This document shows positions 1-8,200 of a stretch of DNA of 64,000 nt, piece after piece. Every line of letters starts with the position of its first letter. The first letter of the stretch is position 1. Position numbers and translations under genes: made by a program. The DNA comes from an uncultured Collinsella sp. (GTDB taxonomy: Bacteria > Actinomycetota > Coriobacteriia > Coriobacteriales > Coriobacteriaceae), in NCBI GenBank assembly GCA_959604825.1, contig CAUHCN010000002.1, positions 62,001 through 126,000 on the forward strand, written 5' to 3'. Below the pieces are notes generated by a model. That model was not told the origin of the DNA. It saw only the letters and a list, made by a program, of their open reading frames with translations, and searched no databases.

Positions 1-330
1 CGCCTACTCCAGCCGCAGCATACGATGGAGATCCTCGATCAGTCCTCTTCGATCGTGGGTATTAGCGTCATGTCCTCGCAGGCAGCTGCTGCCGGTCCCG
101 TCACGTTCTTGTCGTTTGCCGCGCTCATTTCGTTCTCGCTTGGCTTTATGAACCTGCTGCCCATCCCACCACTCGATGGCGGCAAGCTGCTTATTGAGAT
201 CATTCAAAAGATTGCTGGCCGCGAGCTGCCGCTCAAGGTCCAGACGATCGTGAGCTATGTGGGCGTCGCGCTCTTCGCATTGCTGTTTGTCTATATGCTT
301 CGTTCCGACATCCTTCGATTTATTCTGTAG
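1..330 (+). CDS. rseP: Site-2 zinc metalloprotease (RseP family), C-terminal part only
   Basis: The window opens inside this gene, so only about the last 109 residues are visible. They carry the family's second catalytic motif, NLLPIPPLDGG, whose aspartate is a zinc ligand in M50 intramembrane proteases. A hydrophobic stretch precedes it and a final membrane segment (SYVGVALFALLFVYML) ends the protein. Known relatives cut membrane-bound anti-sigma factors within the bilayer. The HExxH motif and PDZ domain would lie upstream of the window. The gene runs straight into ispG and proS, and rseP-ispG-proS is a frequent bacterial order. The symbol rests on family and context. Confidence 0.85.
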   Translation, partial: RLLQPQHTMEILDQSSSIVGISVMSSQAAAAGPVTFLSFAALISFSLGFMNLLPIPPLDGGKLLIEIIQKIAGRELPLKVQTIVSYVGVALFALLFVYMLRSDILRFIL

Positions 331-343
331 GGGAGTGTTTGGA

Positions 344-1426
344 TTGTCTTTATCCCATCCTTTGCCTCGCGAGCTGACGCGCCCCGTGCATGTGGGCGGC
401 GTGCAGATCGGTGGCGGCGCGCCGGTGGTGGTCCAATCTATGACCTGCACCGATACCGCTGATGCCCAGGCAACGCTTGCGCAAGTGTGCGCGTTGGCGC
501 AGGCTGGCTGCGATATCGTGCGCGTGAGCGTGCCCTCCGAGGCCGTGCTTGAGGGCTTCCGCACCATCTGTGCCGAGTCTCCGGTGCCGATTGTCGCCGA
601 TATCCACTTTAACCATAAGCTCGCCATTGGTGCTGTTGAGGCCGGTGCCGCCAAGCTGCGCATCAATCCCGGCAATATCGGCGATTGGGCCAAGGTTGAC
701 GCGGTGATCGATGCCGCGGGTGCCGCGGACTGCGCGATTCGCATTGGCGTGAACGCGGGCTCGCTTGAGCAAGATATTGCCGAGCGCGACGACCTCACGC
801 AGCCCGAAAAGCTCGTGATGTCGAGCGAACGCTTTGTGCGGCACTTTGAGGACCGTGGGTTTACCAACATCGTGCTATCCGCCAAGGCCCATAGCGTACA
901 GACGACACTTGATACCTATCGCGCCCTGTCGCGCGAGATACCGCATGTTCCGCTCCACCTGGGCGTGACGGAGGCGGGGACCAAGCTTCAGGGCACCATC
1001 AAGAGCTCTGTAGGCTTGGGTATCTTGCTTTCCGAAGGCATCGGTGACACCATGCGTGTGTCGCTCACGGCCGATCCGGTTGAGGAGCCGCCGGTCGCCT
1101 GGGGAATTCTACAGTCGCTGGGCCTGCGTCGCCGTGGTCCCGAGATTGTCTCGTGCCCCACGTGCGCCCGCTGCCAGGTTAACCTGATTCCCATCGCCGA
1201 GGAGGTCACCGAGCGGCTTAAGAACTATTCCGCGCCGCTTTCGATCGCCGTGATGGGATGTGCGGTCAACGGCCCCGGAGAGGCATCTGACGCCGACCTG
1301 GGTGTTGCCTGCGGACGTGGTCAGGGCCTGCTCTTTTCGCATGGCCAGATCATTGGTAAAGTAGCTGAGGATCAAATTGTCGATGCGCTTATGGCCGAGG
1401 TCGACAAACTTATTGAGGAGAAATAA
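344..1426 (+). CDS. ispG: 4-hydroxy-3-methylbut-2-enyl-diphosphate synthase
   Basis: IspG (GcpE) is the iron-sulfur enzyme of the penultimate step of the MEP isoprenoid pathway. It converts methylerythritol cyclodiphosphate to HMBPP. The N-terminal TIM-barrel part runs to about residue 250. The C-terminal part holds the cluster ligands: C271 and C274 in CPTCARC, and C306 and E313 in CAVNGPGE, closely matching the E. coli ligand positions. I chose the TTG start at 344 because GGGAG lies 8 bases upstream, just after the preceding stop. A GTG at 335 is possible but overlaps that site. Length of 360 residues is normal. The proS start codon follows the stop directly, so translation is probably coupled. 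Confidence 0.95.
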   Translation: MSLSHPLPRELTRPVHVGGVQIGGGAPVVVQSMTCTDTADAQATLAQVCALAQAGCDIVRVSVPSEAVLEGFRTICAESPVPIVADIHFNHKLAIGAVEAGAAKLRINPGNIGDWAKVDAVIDAAGAADCAIRIGVNAGSLEQDIAERDDLTQPEKLVMSSERFVRHFEDRGFTNIVLSAKAHSVQTTLDTYRALSREIPHVPLHLGVTEAGTKLQGTIKSSVGLGILLSEGIGDTMRVSLTADPVEEPPVAWGILQSLGLRRRGPEIVSCPTCARCQVNLIPIAEEVTERLKNYSAPLSIAVMGCAVNGPGEASDADLGVACGRGQGLLFSHGQIIGKVAEDQIVDALMAEVDKLIEEK

Positions 1427-3148
1427 ATGACCCGAGCAATGTATATGTCTAAGCTCTATGCGCCGACGCTCAAAGAGGATCCGGCGGATGCCGAGCTAGC
1501 GAGCCACCGTCTGCTGCTTCGCGCTGGCATGATCCGCAAGGAGGCCGCCGGCCTGTATTCCTATCTGCCGCTCGCTTGGCGCTCGATCCGCAAGATCGAG
1601 AACATCGTGCGCGACGAGATGGATGCCGCCGGTGCTCAGGAGCTCATGATGCCCATCATGGTCGATGCCGAGCTGTGGCGTGAGTCCGGCCGTATCGATG
1701 CCTATGGCAAGGAGCTTGTGCGCTTTGATGACCGCCACGGCCGCGAGTTTGTGCTCGGACCCACGCACGAGGAGACCGTGACTGCCCTGGTGCGCAATGA
1801 GTTGCGTTCCTACAAGCAGCTGCCAGTGAACCTCTATCACATCCAGGATAAGTTCCGCGACGAGTTCCGTCCCCGTTTTGGCCTGATGCGCGGTCGCGAG
1901 TTCATCATGAAGGACGCCTACAGCTTCTCTGCTACGCAGGAGAGCCTGCAGGAGGAGTACGACAAGATGAAGCAGGCCTATGCCAACATTTGCGAGCGCT
2001 GCTACATCAAGGCTCTGCCCGTTGTCGCCGACTCCGGCGAGATCGGTGGCGATACCTCCGTCGAGTACATGGCTTTGGCCGACGCTGGCGAGGCTTCGCT
2101 CGTCTACTGCGACGATTGCGGCTTCGCTGCCGACGATGAGGCCGCAAGCACCAAGGTCGTTGTGACCGAGGGTCCTGGCGACGGTACGCTTACCAAGGTC
2201 GAGACTCCGGGCATGGGCACCATCGAGGCCGTTGCAAAGTTCTTCGGCTTCCCCGAGAACGGCACGCGCAAGTCTCTGGCACTCCTCGACGCCGAGGGCA
2301 AGCCCGTCGTGGCCATTGTTCCGGGCGACCACGAGCTCAACGATTGCAAGGCCGAGCATGTCTTTGGCAAGGGCTATCGCATGATGACTGATGAGGAGCT
2401 CCAGACCTACGGTCTGCATAAGGGCTTTATCGGACCGGTTAACCTGCCCGAGGGCATTCGCCTGGTGTGCGACGAGAGCCTGCGCGAGTCCAAGCAGTGG
2501 GCCTGCGGTGCCAACGAGATCGATTATCACTTTACCGGTGCCTGCCCCGAGCGCGACTTTACCGTCGACGAGTGGGCCGACCTGGTAACCGTCGTTGCCG
2601 GCGATCCCTGCCCGCACTGCGGCAAGCCGCTCTCTGCTGCTCGCGGCATCGAGGTCTCGCAGGTCTTCCAGCTGGGTACCAAGTATTCCGAGGCCATGGG
2701 CGCCACCTTTATGGACGAGGACGGCAAGGAGAAGCCGCTTATCATGGGTTGCTACGGCGTTGGTGTGTCCCGCTCGCTTGCTGCCGTCGTGGAGCAGCAC
2801 AACGACGAACACGGCATCGTCTGGCCGGTCTCCGTTGCCCCGTACGAGGTCGCGGTGATTCCGCTCGATCCCAAGAAGGAGGAGTGCGCTAACGTTTGCG
2901 ACCAAATCGTCGAGGGCCTGTGCGCCGAGGGTATCGAGGTTGTCGTCGATGACCGTGACGAGCGTCCTGGCTTTAAGTTTGCCGATAACGACCTCATGGG
3001 CTTCCCGTATCAGGTCGTGCTTGGCAAGCGTGGCCTCAAGAATGGTACTGTGGAGCTCAAGGACCGTGCCACGGGCGAGCGTGAGGACGTGGCGATCGAC
3101 GAGGTCGTCGCCAAGATTGCCGAGCTTGTTAAGGCGGCCCGCCGTTAA
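1427..3148 (+). CDS. proS: Prolyl-tRNA synthetase (bacterial type)
   Basis: Class II aminoacyl-tRNA synthetase that charges tRNA-Pro. The 573-residue length is that of the bacterial ProRS form. The class II catalytic core is visible (motif 2 around FRDEFRPRFGLMRGREF, and GCYGVGVSRSLAA as motif 3). An INS editing domain, which clears mischarged Ala-tRNA-Pro, lies between motifs 2 and 3 at about residues 225-400. The anticodon-binding domain follows (VAPYEVAVIPLD to the end). The ATG abuts the ispG stop and has a GAGGAG site. A strong hairpin with a short T-run ends the unit. Confidence 0.97.
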   Translation: MTRAMYMSKLYAPTLKEDPADAELASHRLLLRAGMIRKEAAGLYSYLPLAWRSIRKIENIVRDEMDAAGAQELMMPIMVDAELWRESGRIDAYGKELVRFDDRHGREFVLGPTHEETVTALVRNELRSYKQLPVNLYHIQDKFRDEFRPRFGLMRGREFIMKDAYSFSATQESLQEEYDKMKQAYANICERCYIKALPVVADSGEIGGDTSVEYMALADAGEASLVYCDDCGFAADDEAASTKVVVTEGPGDGTLTKVETPGMGTIEAVAKFFGFPENGTRKSLALLDAEGKPVVAIVPGDHELNDCKAEHVFGKGYRMMTDEELQTYGLHKGFIGPVNLPEGIRLVCDESLRESKQWACGANEIDYHFTGACPERDFTVDEWADLVTVVAGDPCPHCGKPLSAARGIEVSQVFQLGTKYSEAMGATFMDEDGKEKPLIMGCYGVGVSRSLAAVVEQHNDEHGIVWPVSVAPYEVAVIPLDPKKEECANVCDQIVEGLCAEGIEVVVDDRDERPGFKFADNDLMGFPYQVVLGKRGLKNGTVELKDRATGEREDVAIDEVVAKIAELVKAARR

Positions 3149-3181
3149 TCGACGTTTCTGCTATTAGATGTAATTGCGGGG

Positions 3182-3226
3182 CTGCTCCGTATCTCTCTTA
3201 GGATGAGATGCGGAGCAGTCTATTTT
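3182..3226 (+). terminator. Rho-independent terminator after proS
   Basis: A 14-bp stem (3182-3195 with 3205-3218, one G-U pair) and a 9-base loop are followed by TCTATTTT. This is consistent with an end to the rseP-ispG-proS transcript. Confidence 0.75.
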
Positions 3227-3250
3227 GTTGGAATAAACTCGATGGGTAAA

Positions 3251-3288
3251 GAAAACCCCACAGCCCATATGAGCTGCGGGGTTTTCTT
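3251..3288. terminator. Bidirectional terminator between proS and the kinase-like gene
   Basis: A 14-bp stem (3251-3264 with 3273-3286, one mismatch) has GAAAACCCC and GGGGTTTTC arms, so a T-run follows on both strands. It serves the convergent minus-strand gene ending at 3321 and backs up the proS terminator. Confidence 0.75.
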
Positions 3289-3320
3289 GTGCCTCCGATG
3301 CGAAATAAATCGCTCAGATA

Positions 3321-4085
3321 TTACTGATAATCGACGACGTCGATCCAGTTCTTCAGGAACTCATCGTTCACGTTGCGCTTACGAGCGAGCTCGGAAGCGG
3401 CGACGATGCTCGTCCACTGACGCACGACCTGCATGGGCATGTCGGCGCGGTCGCAGTAGAGCTCCAAGTAGGCCTCAGCCTGGTCCTTGCTGTTGAGGGC
3501 GAAGAGCAGGTAGGTGGTGGCAACGTCGGCAGCAGGGGAGCCCTGGGTGGCGTGTGCCCAGTCGCACACATAGAGCTGGCCGTCGTCGCCGACGATGACG
3601 TTGGAGGGGTTGAAGTCGCCGTGGCAGACCTTGAACTCCTTGGTCATGCCGTCCAGACGCTCCTGAAGGTTGTAGCGCGTGGTGGCATTGAGCTGATCAA
3701 GGCTGTCGATCATGCGGGCGAACTTGTCGCGCTGACGGTTGAGCAGCGGGGAGGTGTAGCCGTGGATCTCGATCTGGAGGTCGACGAACATCTCGAGGTA
3801 CTCACCAAAGCGCTGGGGCTCGGCAGTCATCTTCTCGGCAAGGGTGGTGCCCGGAACCTTCTCGGTCACGAGCGCCCAGCCGTTGGCGTTCTCGAGCTGG
3901 GAAACCTCGAGAGCCTTGGGGCTGCGGATGCCGCACTCATTGATGCGGGCAAGATTCAAAGCCTCGTTGAACACGTCGGAGACAGGCTTGGTCTCGTTAA
4001 AGACCTTGACGATCTTGTCGCCCAGGTCGTAAACGACCTTGTTGCCACGGCGGACGAGCTCGGTCTTGGAATCGGGTAGCAGCAT
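3321..4085 (-). CDS. Phosphotransferase (APH / choline-kinase-like) enzyme family protein
   Basis: A 254-residue protein with the protein-kinase-like fold of aminoglycoside phosphotransferases and choline kinases. Visible motifs are the catalytic HGDFNPSNVIV (about residues 155-165) and the metal-binding YVCDWAHATQGSPAADV after it. The N-terminal lobe has KVVYDLGDKIVKVFN in the ATP-lysine position. The substrate cannot be read from sequence; small alcohols, aminoglycosides and sugars all fit this family. The SD is GAAAGGA before the ATG at 4085. It lies downstream of adhE on the same strand, but a palindrome separates them, so it is probably its own unit. Nothing marks it as a resistance gene. 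Confidence 0.8.
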   Translation of the reverse strand: MLLPDSKTELVRRGNKVVYDLGDKIVKVFNETKPVSDVFNEALNLARINECGIRSPKALEVSQLENANGWALVTEKVPGTTLAEKMTAEPQRFGEYLEMFVDLQIEIHGYTSPLLNRQRDKFARMIDSLDQLNATTRYNLQERLDGMTKEFKVCHGDFNPSNVIVGDDGQLYVCDWAHATQGSPAADVATTYLLFALNSKDQAEAYLELYCDRADMPMQVVRQWTSIVAASELARKRNVNDEFLKNWIDVVDYQ

Positions 4086-4117
4086 GGTTGCATCCTTTCA
4101 ACGATGCGATAGAAGCG

Positions 4118-4156
4118 ACGGCGGGGGTGTGTGAAACACCCGTGCACCCCCGCCGT
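4118..4156. terminator. Large GC-rich inverted repeat between adhE and the kinase-like gene
   Basis: Perfect 12-bp arms (4118-4129 and 4145-4156) of the type ACGGCGGGGGTG. No clean T-run follows on the minus strand, so I read it as a probable but weak terminator for adhE or an mRNA-stabilising hairpin. Confidence 0.5.
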
Positions 4157-4173
4157 TAAAAACCGTGCTAAAA

Positions 4174-6822
4174 CTAGCAGACGGCGTAGTCCTGAGGCTC
4201 GCGGCCGTAGTAGGCGTCCAGGTAGAGCTCCTTGATCTCGCTCATGAGCGGGTAGCGCGGGTTAGCGCCGGTGCACTGGTCGTTGAATGCCTGCTCGGTC
4301 ATCTCGTCGAGGGTGTCGAGGAAGTACTGCTCGTCAACACCGTAGTCGGCGATGGTCTTCTTGACACCGATGAAGTCCTTGAGCTCCTCGAGCTTCGTGA
4401 TGAAGTTCTCGAAGACCTCCTTGTCGTCCTTGCCCTCGATGCCGCAGTACTTGGCCATCTCGGCGTAGTTATGCAGCGCGTTGGGGTAAGGATACTGGGA
4501 GAAGGTACCCATCTTAACGGGAGCCTCGGCGGCGTTGTAGCGCATGACGCGCGTCAGGATGACGGCGTTGGCGATGCCGTGGGGCAGGTGATGGAAGGCG
4601 CCGAGCTTGTGGGCCATGGAGTGGTTGAGGCCCAGGAAGGCGTTGGCGAAGGCCATACCGGCCATGCAGGAGGCGTTGTGCATCTCCTCGCGGGCGTGCG
4701 GGTCCTTGGCGCCGTTCGTGAAGCTGGAGGGCAGGTTCTCAAAGACGAGCTTAGCAGCGCGCTCGGAGAGGCCCTTGGTGTAGTCGGAAGCCATGATGGA
4801 GACGTAGGACTCGATGGCGTGGGTCATGACGTCGATGCCGGAGGCAGCGGTCAGGCCGCGCGGGGCGGTCATGCAGTTGTCGGCGTCAACGATAGCCATG
4901 TTGGGGAGCAGCGCGTAGTCGGCGAGCGGCCACTTGATGCCGGTCTCCTTGTCGGTGATGATGGCGAACGGCGTGCACTCGGAGCCGGTACCCGAAGAGG
5001 TCGGGACGGCGACGAAGTAGGCCTTCTTGCCCATCTCGGGGAAAGTGAAGATACGCTTGCGGATGTCCATGAAGTCCATGGCCATGTCCTCAAACTTGCA
5101 CTCGGGGTGCTCGTACATCATCCACATGATCTTGCCGGCGTCCATAGCGGAGCCACCGCCGACGGCGATGATGACGTCCGGCTCAAAGAGAGCCATCTGC
5201 TTGGCGCCGCGACGTGCGCACTGCAGCGACGGATCGGGCTCGACGTCGTAGAAGCAGTCGTGGGCGATGCCCATCTCGTCGAGCTTGGCCTCGATGGCGC
5301 GGGTGTTGCCATTCTTGAAGAGGAACTGGTCGGTGACGATGAAGGCGCGCTTCTTGCCCATGACGGTACCGAGCTCGTCGAGGGCGACGGGCGTGGAACC
5401 CTTCTTGAAGTAGACCTTCTCGGGAGCGCGGAACCACAGCATGTTCTCACGGCGCTCGGCCACAGTCTTAACGTTGATCAAGTGCTTCACCCCAACGTTC
5501 TCGGAGACGGAGTTGCCGCCCCAGGAGCCGCAGCCCAGGGTCAGAGACGGCTTCATGCCAAAGTTGTACAGGTCACCGATGCCGCCGTGCGAGGACGGGG
5601 TGTTGATGACGATACGGCAGGCCTTCATGACGTGCTCGAACAGGCTGATCTTCTCGGCCTGGGCGGGGTGCACGTACAGAGAGGCGGTGTGGCCCGGGCC
5701 ACCGGCGAGCACCAGGTGCTCGGCCTTGTCGACGGCCTCCTGGAAGTCCTTGGCGTGATACATGGCCAGGACCGGGGAGAGCTTCTCGTGGGAGAACTCC
5801 TCCTTGGCGGGGTCGGTGGAGGTGACCTCGGCGATCAGGATCTTGGTCTTGGCGGGAACCTCGATGCCGGCGAGCTCAGCGATCTTGGCAGCAGCCATGC
5901 CGGGGATGCGGTGATCGAGGGCGCCATTCTTGAACATGGCGGCACGCAGTGCCTCCATCTCGGCACCCTGCTTGACGAAGTAGCAGCCGCGCTTCTGGAA
6001 CTCGGCCTTAACCTGGTCATAGATGGTGTCGATGACGGTCACAGACTGCTCGGAAGCGCAGATCATGCCGTTGTCGAAGGTCTTGGAGTGGATGATGGAG
6101 TTGACGGCGAGCAGCACGTCGGCGGTGTCGTCGATGACGACCGGGGTGTTACCGGCGCCAACGCCCAGGGCAGGCTTGCCCGAGGAGTAGGCGGCCTTGA
6201 CCATGCCCGGGCCACCGGTGGCGAGGATGATGTCGACGTCGCGCATGACCATGTTGGTCAGCTCGATGGAGGGGACATCGACCCAGCCGATGATGCCCTC
6301 GGGGGCGCCGGCCTTGACGGCGGCGTCAAGTACGAGCTTGGCGGCGGCGATGGTGCACTTGGCGGCAGCCGGGTGCGGGGAGATGATGATGGCGTTGCGG
6401 GTCTTCAGACTGATCAGCGTCTTGAAGATCGCGGTGGAGGTGGGGTTGGTCGTCGGGATGACGGCGCCCACGATGCCGATGGGCTCAGCGATCTTGGTGA
6501 TGCCGTAGGCCTCGTCGCGCTCCAGAACGCCACAGGTCTTGGTGTTCTTGTAAGCGTTGTAGATGTACTCTGCGGCGTAGTGGTTCTTGATGACCTTGTC
6601 CTCAAGAACGCCGCGGCCGGTCTCCTCGATGGCCATCTTCGCCAACGGGATACGAGCCTTGTTGGCGGCCATGGCGGCCTCATAGAAGATCTTGTCGACC
6701 TGCTCCTGCGTGTACGTAGCAAAAAGCGCCTGGGCCTCTCGCATCTGAGCGAGCTTAGCCTCAAGCGCCTCTACGTTGTCCACAATTGCGGGAGTAGTGT
6801 TTTCCGGTGACTTTTTCACCAT
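4174..6822 (-). CDS. adhE: Bifunctional acetaldehyde-CoA / alcohol dehydrogenase
   Basis: AdhE makes ethanol from acetyl-CoA in two NADH-consuming steps and regenerates NAD+ in fermentation. The 882 residues fit the fused family. The N-terminal half (about 1-440) is an aldehyde dehydrogenase with its cysteine in GMICASEQSV. The C-terminal half is an iron-dependent alcohol dehydrogenase, with the nucleotide-binding GGGSAMDAGKIM and metal ligands in DVMTHAIESY and the GLNHSMAHKLGAFHHLPHG block. The SD is AAGGAG before the ATG at 6822. Family members form long filaments (spirosomes). The upstream region carries repeated ACGCTT motifs that may be an operator. High-GC codon use matches the neighbours. 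Confidence 0.97.
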   Translation of the reverse strand: MVKKSPENTTPAIVDNVEALEAKLAQMREAQALFATYTQEQVDKIFYEAAMAANKARIPLAKMAIEETGRGVLEDKVIKNHYAAEYIYNAYKNTKTCGVLERDEAYGITKIAEPIGIVGAVIPTTNPTSTAIFKTLISLKTRNAIIISPHPAAAKCTIAAAKLVLDAAVKAGAPEGIIGWVDVPSIELTNMVMRDVDIILATGGPGMVKAAYSSGKPALGVGAGNTPVVIDDTADVLLAVNSIIHSKTFDNGMICASEQSVTVIDTIYDQVKAEFQKRGCYFVKQGAEMEALRAAMFKNGALDHRIPGMAAAKIAELAGIEVPAKTKILIAEVTSTDPAKEEFSHEKLSPVLAMYHAKDFQEAVDKAEHLVLAGGPGHTASLYVHPAQAEKISLFEHVMKACRIVINTPSSHGGIGDLYNFGMKPSLTLGCGSWGGNSVSENVGVKHLINVKTVAERRENMLWFRAPEKVYFKKGSTPVALDELGTVMGKKRAFIVTDQFLFKNGNTRAIEAKLDEMGIAHDCFYDVEPDPSLQCARRGAKQMALFEPDVIIAVGGGSAMDAGKIMWMMYEHPECKFEDMAMDFMDIRKRIFTFPEMGKKAYFVAVPTSSGTGSECTPFAIITDKETGIKWPLADYALLPNMAIVDADNCMTAPRGLTAASGIDVMTHAIESYVSIMASDYTKGLSERAAKLVFENLPSSFTNGAKDPHAREEMHNASCMAGMAFANAFLGLNHSMAHKLGAFHHLPHGIANAVILTRVMRYNAAEAPVKMGTFSQYPYPNALHNYAEMAKYCGIEGKDDKEVFENFITKLEELKDFIGVKKTIADYGVDEQYFLDTLDEMTEQAFNDQCTGANPRYPLMSEIKELYLDAYYGREPQDYAVC

Positions 6823-6915
6823 TTGTGTCTCCTTGCGATCGGAGATTTACCCTACGCCTTGCATGATAGCAAGAAATTATTCGGCGAACGGTAAGATTCC
6901 TGTAAAAGGCACACT

Positions 6916-6945
6916 AAAACGCTTCAATCAAATGAAACGCTTTAA
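6916..6945. promoter_or_regulatory. Repeat motif upstream of adhE (candidate operator)
   Basis: AAAACGCTTCA and TGAAACGCTTTAA occur as direct copies of ACGCTT about 18 bases apart, with TTCA-N6-TGAA as an inverted pair between them. It lies about 95-120 bases upstream of the adhE start. A regulator-binding role is an inference. Confidence 0.35.
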
Positions 6946-6953
6946 CTAGTGCA

Positions 6954-7508
6954 TTGCCCCGCTCATTGGGGACAGACTTACATGAGTATTTCAATCGGAA
7001 AACGGGAAGAACGGGGCATCTGTTTGATAATCGCTATTCGCGGGTCGCGGTCGAGTCGGACACGCAGGCGGTGCAGTTGCTCGATTATATCCATCTCAAT
7101 CCCGTGAAAGGTGCGCTCGACTCGCTTGATGCCTACCGCTGGTCAAGCTACAAGGCATACCAGCTGGGATACGATCCCTTTGATATCTGCGATGCGGCCC
7201 CCATGCTCGATATTGTCGGGGGTTCCCGTCGCTATTGCGAGCATCTTAAGGAAGTTGCCGAGCGGATCTGGTCAGTTGAGATTCTTCCGCGTCGACGGAT
7301 TCCAGACGAGGATGCCCTTACCGTCGCACACGAGGCCCTGCCGAGCATTGATCCTGCGCTGCTCAAGGCCCTGCCACGCCCCGAACGCGATGCCTGTCTG
7401 CTAAGGCTCAGGCGGGCCCATCTCACGGTCAAGCAAATTGCCCGTATCACCGGTATCGGCGCTACAAGCGTAACCAAGGCCACCACAGGCTGGAACGAGG
7501 CGGCCTGA
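6954..7508 (+). pseudogene. REP-associated tyrosine (Y1/IS200-like) transposase, N-terminally truncated
   Basis: About 184 residues remain from a TTG at 6954. The block EYFNRKTGRTGHLFDNRYSR, followed by LLDYIHLNPVKGALD and YRWSSYKAY, is the C-terminal half of the Y1 transposase domain. The part that should come first, with the HUH metal-binding motif and about 90 residues, is missing. In its place, in frame, lies the element's own terminal repeat, read as SLGTDLHE. The tail (about residues 105-184) ends in a helix-turn-helix-like LTVKQIARITGIGATSVTKAT. No SD precedes the TTG. I therefore read it as an internally deleted, inactive copy. The 26-bp repeats that bound it are listed separately. 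Confidence 0.8.
6962..6987 (+). repeat. Left terminal inverted repeat of the transposase remnant
   Basis: 26 bases starting CTCATTGGGGACAGACTTAC are perfectly complementary to 7586-7611. The identity stops exactly where the transposase-coding homology begins. Confidence 0.85.
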
Positions 7509-7555
7509 GGTATGGATTGGGGCCGATCGATGCACTGTGAGCTTAGGAAAGCATT

Positions 7556-7613
7556 CATCTAAGTCTGTCCCCAATGCGTGAAAACACTCATGTAAGTCTG
7601 TCCCCAATGAGTG
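7556..7613 (-). repeat. Right end of the transposase remnant: two tandem repeat copies
   Basis: 7586-7611 is the perfect inverted partner of 6962-6987. A second, slightly diverged copy lies just before it (7556-7580), sharing AAGTCTGTCCCCAATG. The two are 32 bases apart in direct orientation. Doubled ends suggest nested insertion or repeated transposition at one spot. Confidence 0.8.
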
Positions 7614-7614
7614 C

Positions 7615-7647
7615 AAAAAGGCGCCCTCCGTGGGGGAGGACGCCTTT
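7615..7647 (-). terminator. Terminator of rpmB (minus strand)
   Basis: A 13-bp stem (7617-7629 with 7635-7647, one mismatch) is followed by TTTTT when read on the minus strand. The transposase remnant sits just beyond it, so its insertion left rpmB transcription intact. Confidence 0.75.
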
Positions 7648-7715
7648 GGTAAGTTCTATATGAACGCGAGGTCTTTGACCCGGAGAGTCCGAGGTACTTG
7701 TTGGTAAGACCTTAT

Positions 7716-7904
7716 TTAGGAGCGCGCAACCTTGCCGGACTTGAGGCAGGTGGAGCAAACGTTCATCTTGCGACGGTGACCATCGACGACGACGTAAACG
7801 CGCTGGATGTTGGGGCGGAACTTACGGTTGGTGACGCGGTGAGAGTGGCTGATGGAGCGACCGGCAACGGGGTGCTTACCGCAAACTTCGCAAACTTTGG
7901 ACAT
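7716..7904 (-). CDS. rpmB: 50S ribosomal protein L28, zinc-ribbon (C+) form
   Basis: A 62-residue protein starting MSKVCEVCGKHPVAGRSISH. It keeps both cysteine pairs, CEVC at residues 5-8 and CSTC near the C-terminus, so it should bind zinc. Zinc-independent paralogs lack these residues. L28 sits at the 23S rRNA core near the L1 stalk. A longer reading frame exists upstream, but the GGAGGG site 7-8 bases before the ATG at 7904 fixes the start. It is monocistronic, with TATAGT at 7959-7964 as a likely -10 box and a terminator at 7615-7647. Confidence 0.96.
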   Translation of the reverse strand: MSKVCEVCGKHPVAGRSISHSHRVTNRKFRPNIQRVYVVVDGHRRKMNVCSTCLKSGKVARS

Positions 7905-7958
7905 AACTGACCCTCCTTGGGCGACAAACGAACATGTCGCGTTAACAAACAAGCCTGA

Positions 7959-7964
7959 ACTATA
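7959..7964 (-). promoter_or_regulatory. -10 box of the rpmB promoter
   Basis: Read on the minus strand this is TATAGT within GTGCTATAGT, about 55 bases before the rpmB start. The same 10-mer occurs before rpsT. No good -35 is visible. Confidence 0.5.
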
Positions 7965-8200
7965 GCACAGAAGCAGCTCCCTGTGCGTAATCTACACAGA
8001 GATATTCCTCTTTTGGCGATAGTGCTCACGCCACGGCCCTGGACGTAGATCCGATTTGCGTGCAGCAGAGGGGATTATGCCAGCTCGTGCGTGCGTTTTC
8101 AAGCTCGTCCCACAAATATATATAGGTTTATGGAGCATTGGGCTCCGTTTACGGATTGTTCTGTATTTATGCTCGCAATTAAGCTCGAGGTTGGCTACAC

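Noticed and set aside
4165..6810. 881-codon open frame on the plus strand opposite adhE
   Set aside because: It is the exact antisense of adhE, has Gly/Val/Leu/Asp-rich low-complexity translation with no domain, and exists because high-GC codon bias leaves few stops on the opposite strand.
7965..8195. 6S or other structured RNA in the rpmB-pyrR gap
   Set aside because: Some AT-rich runs but no convincing conserved structure by eye.
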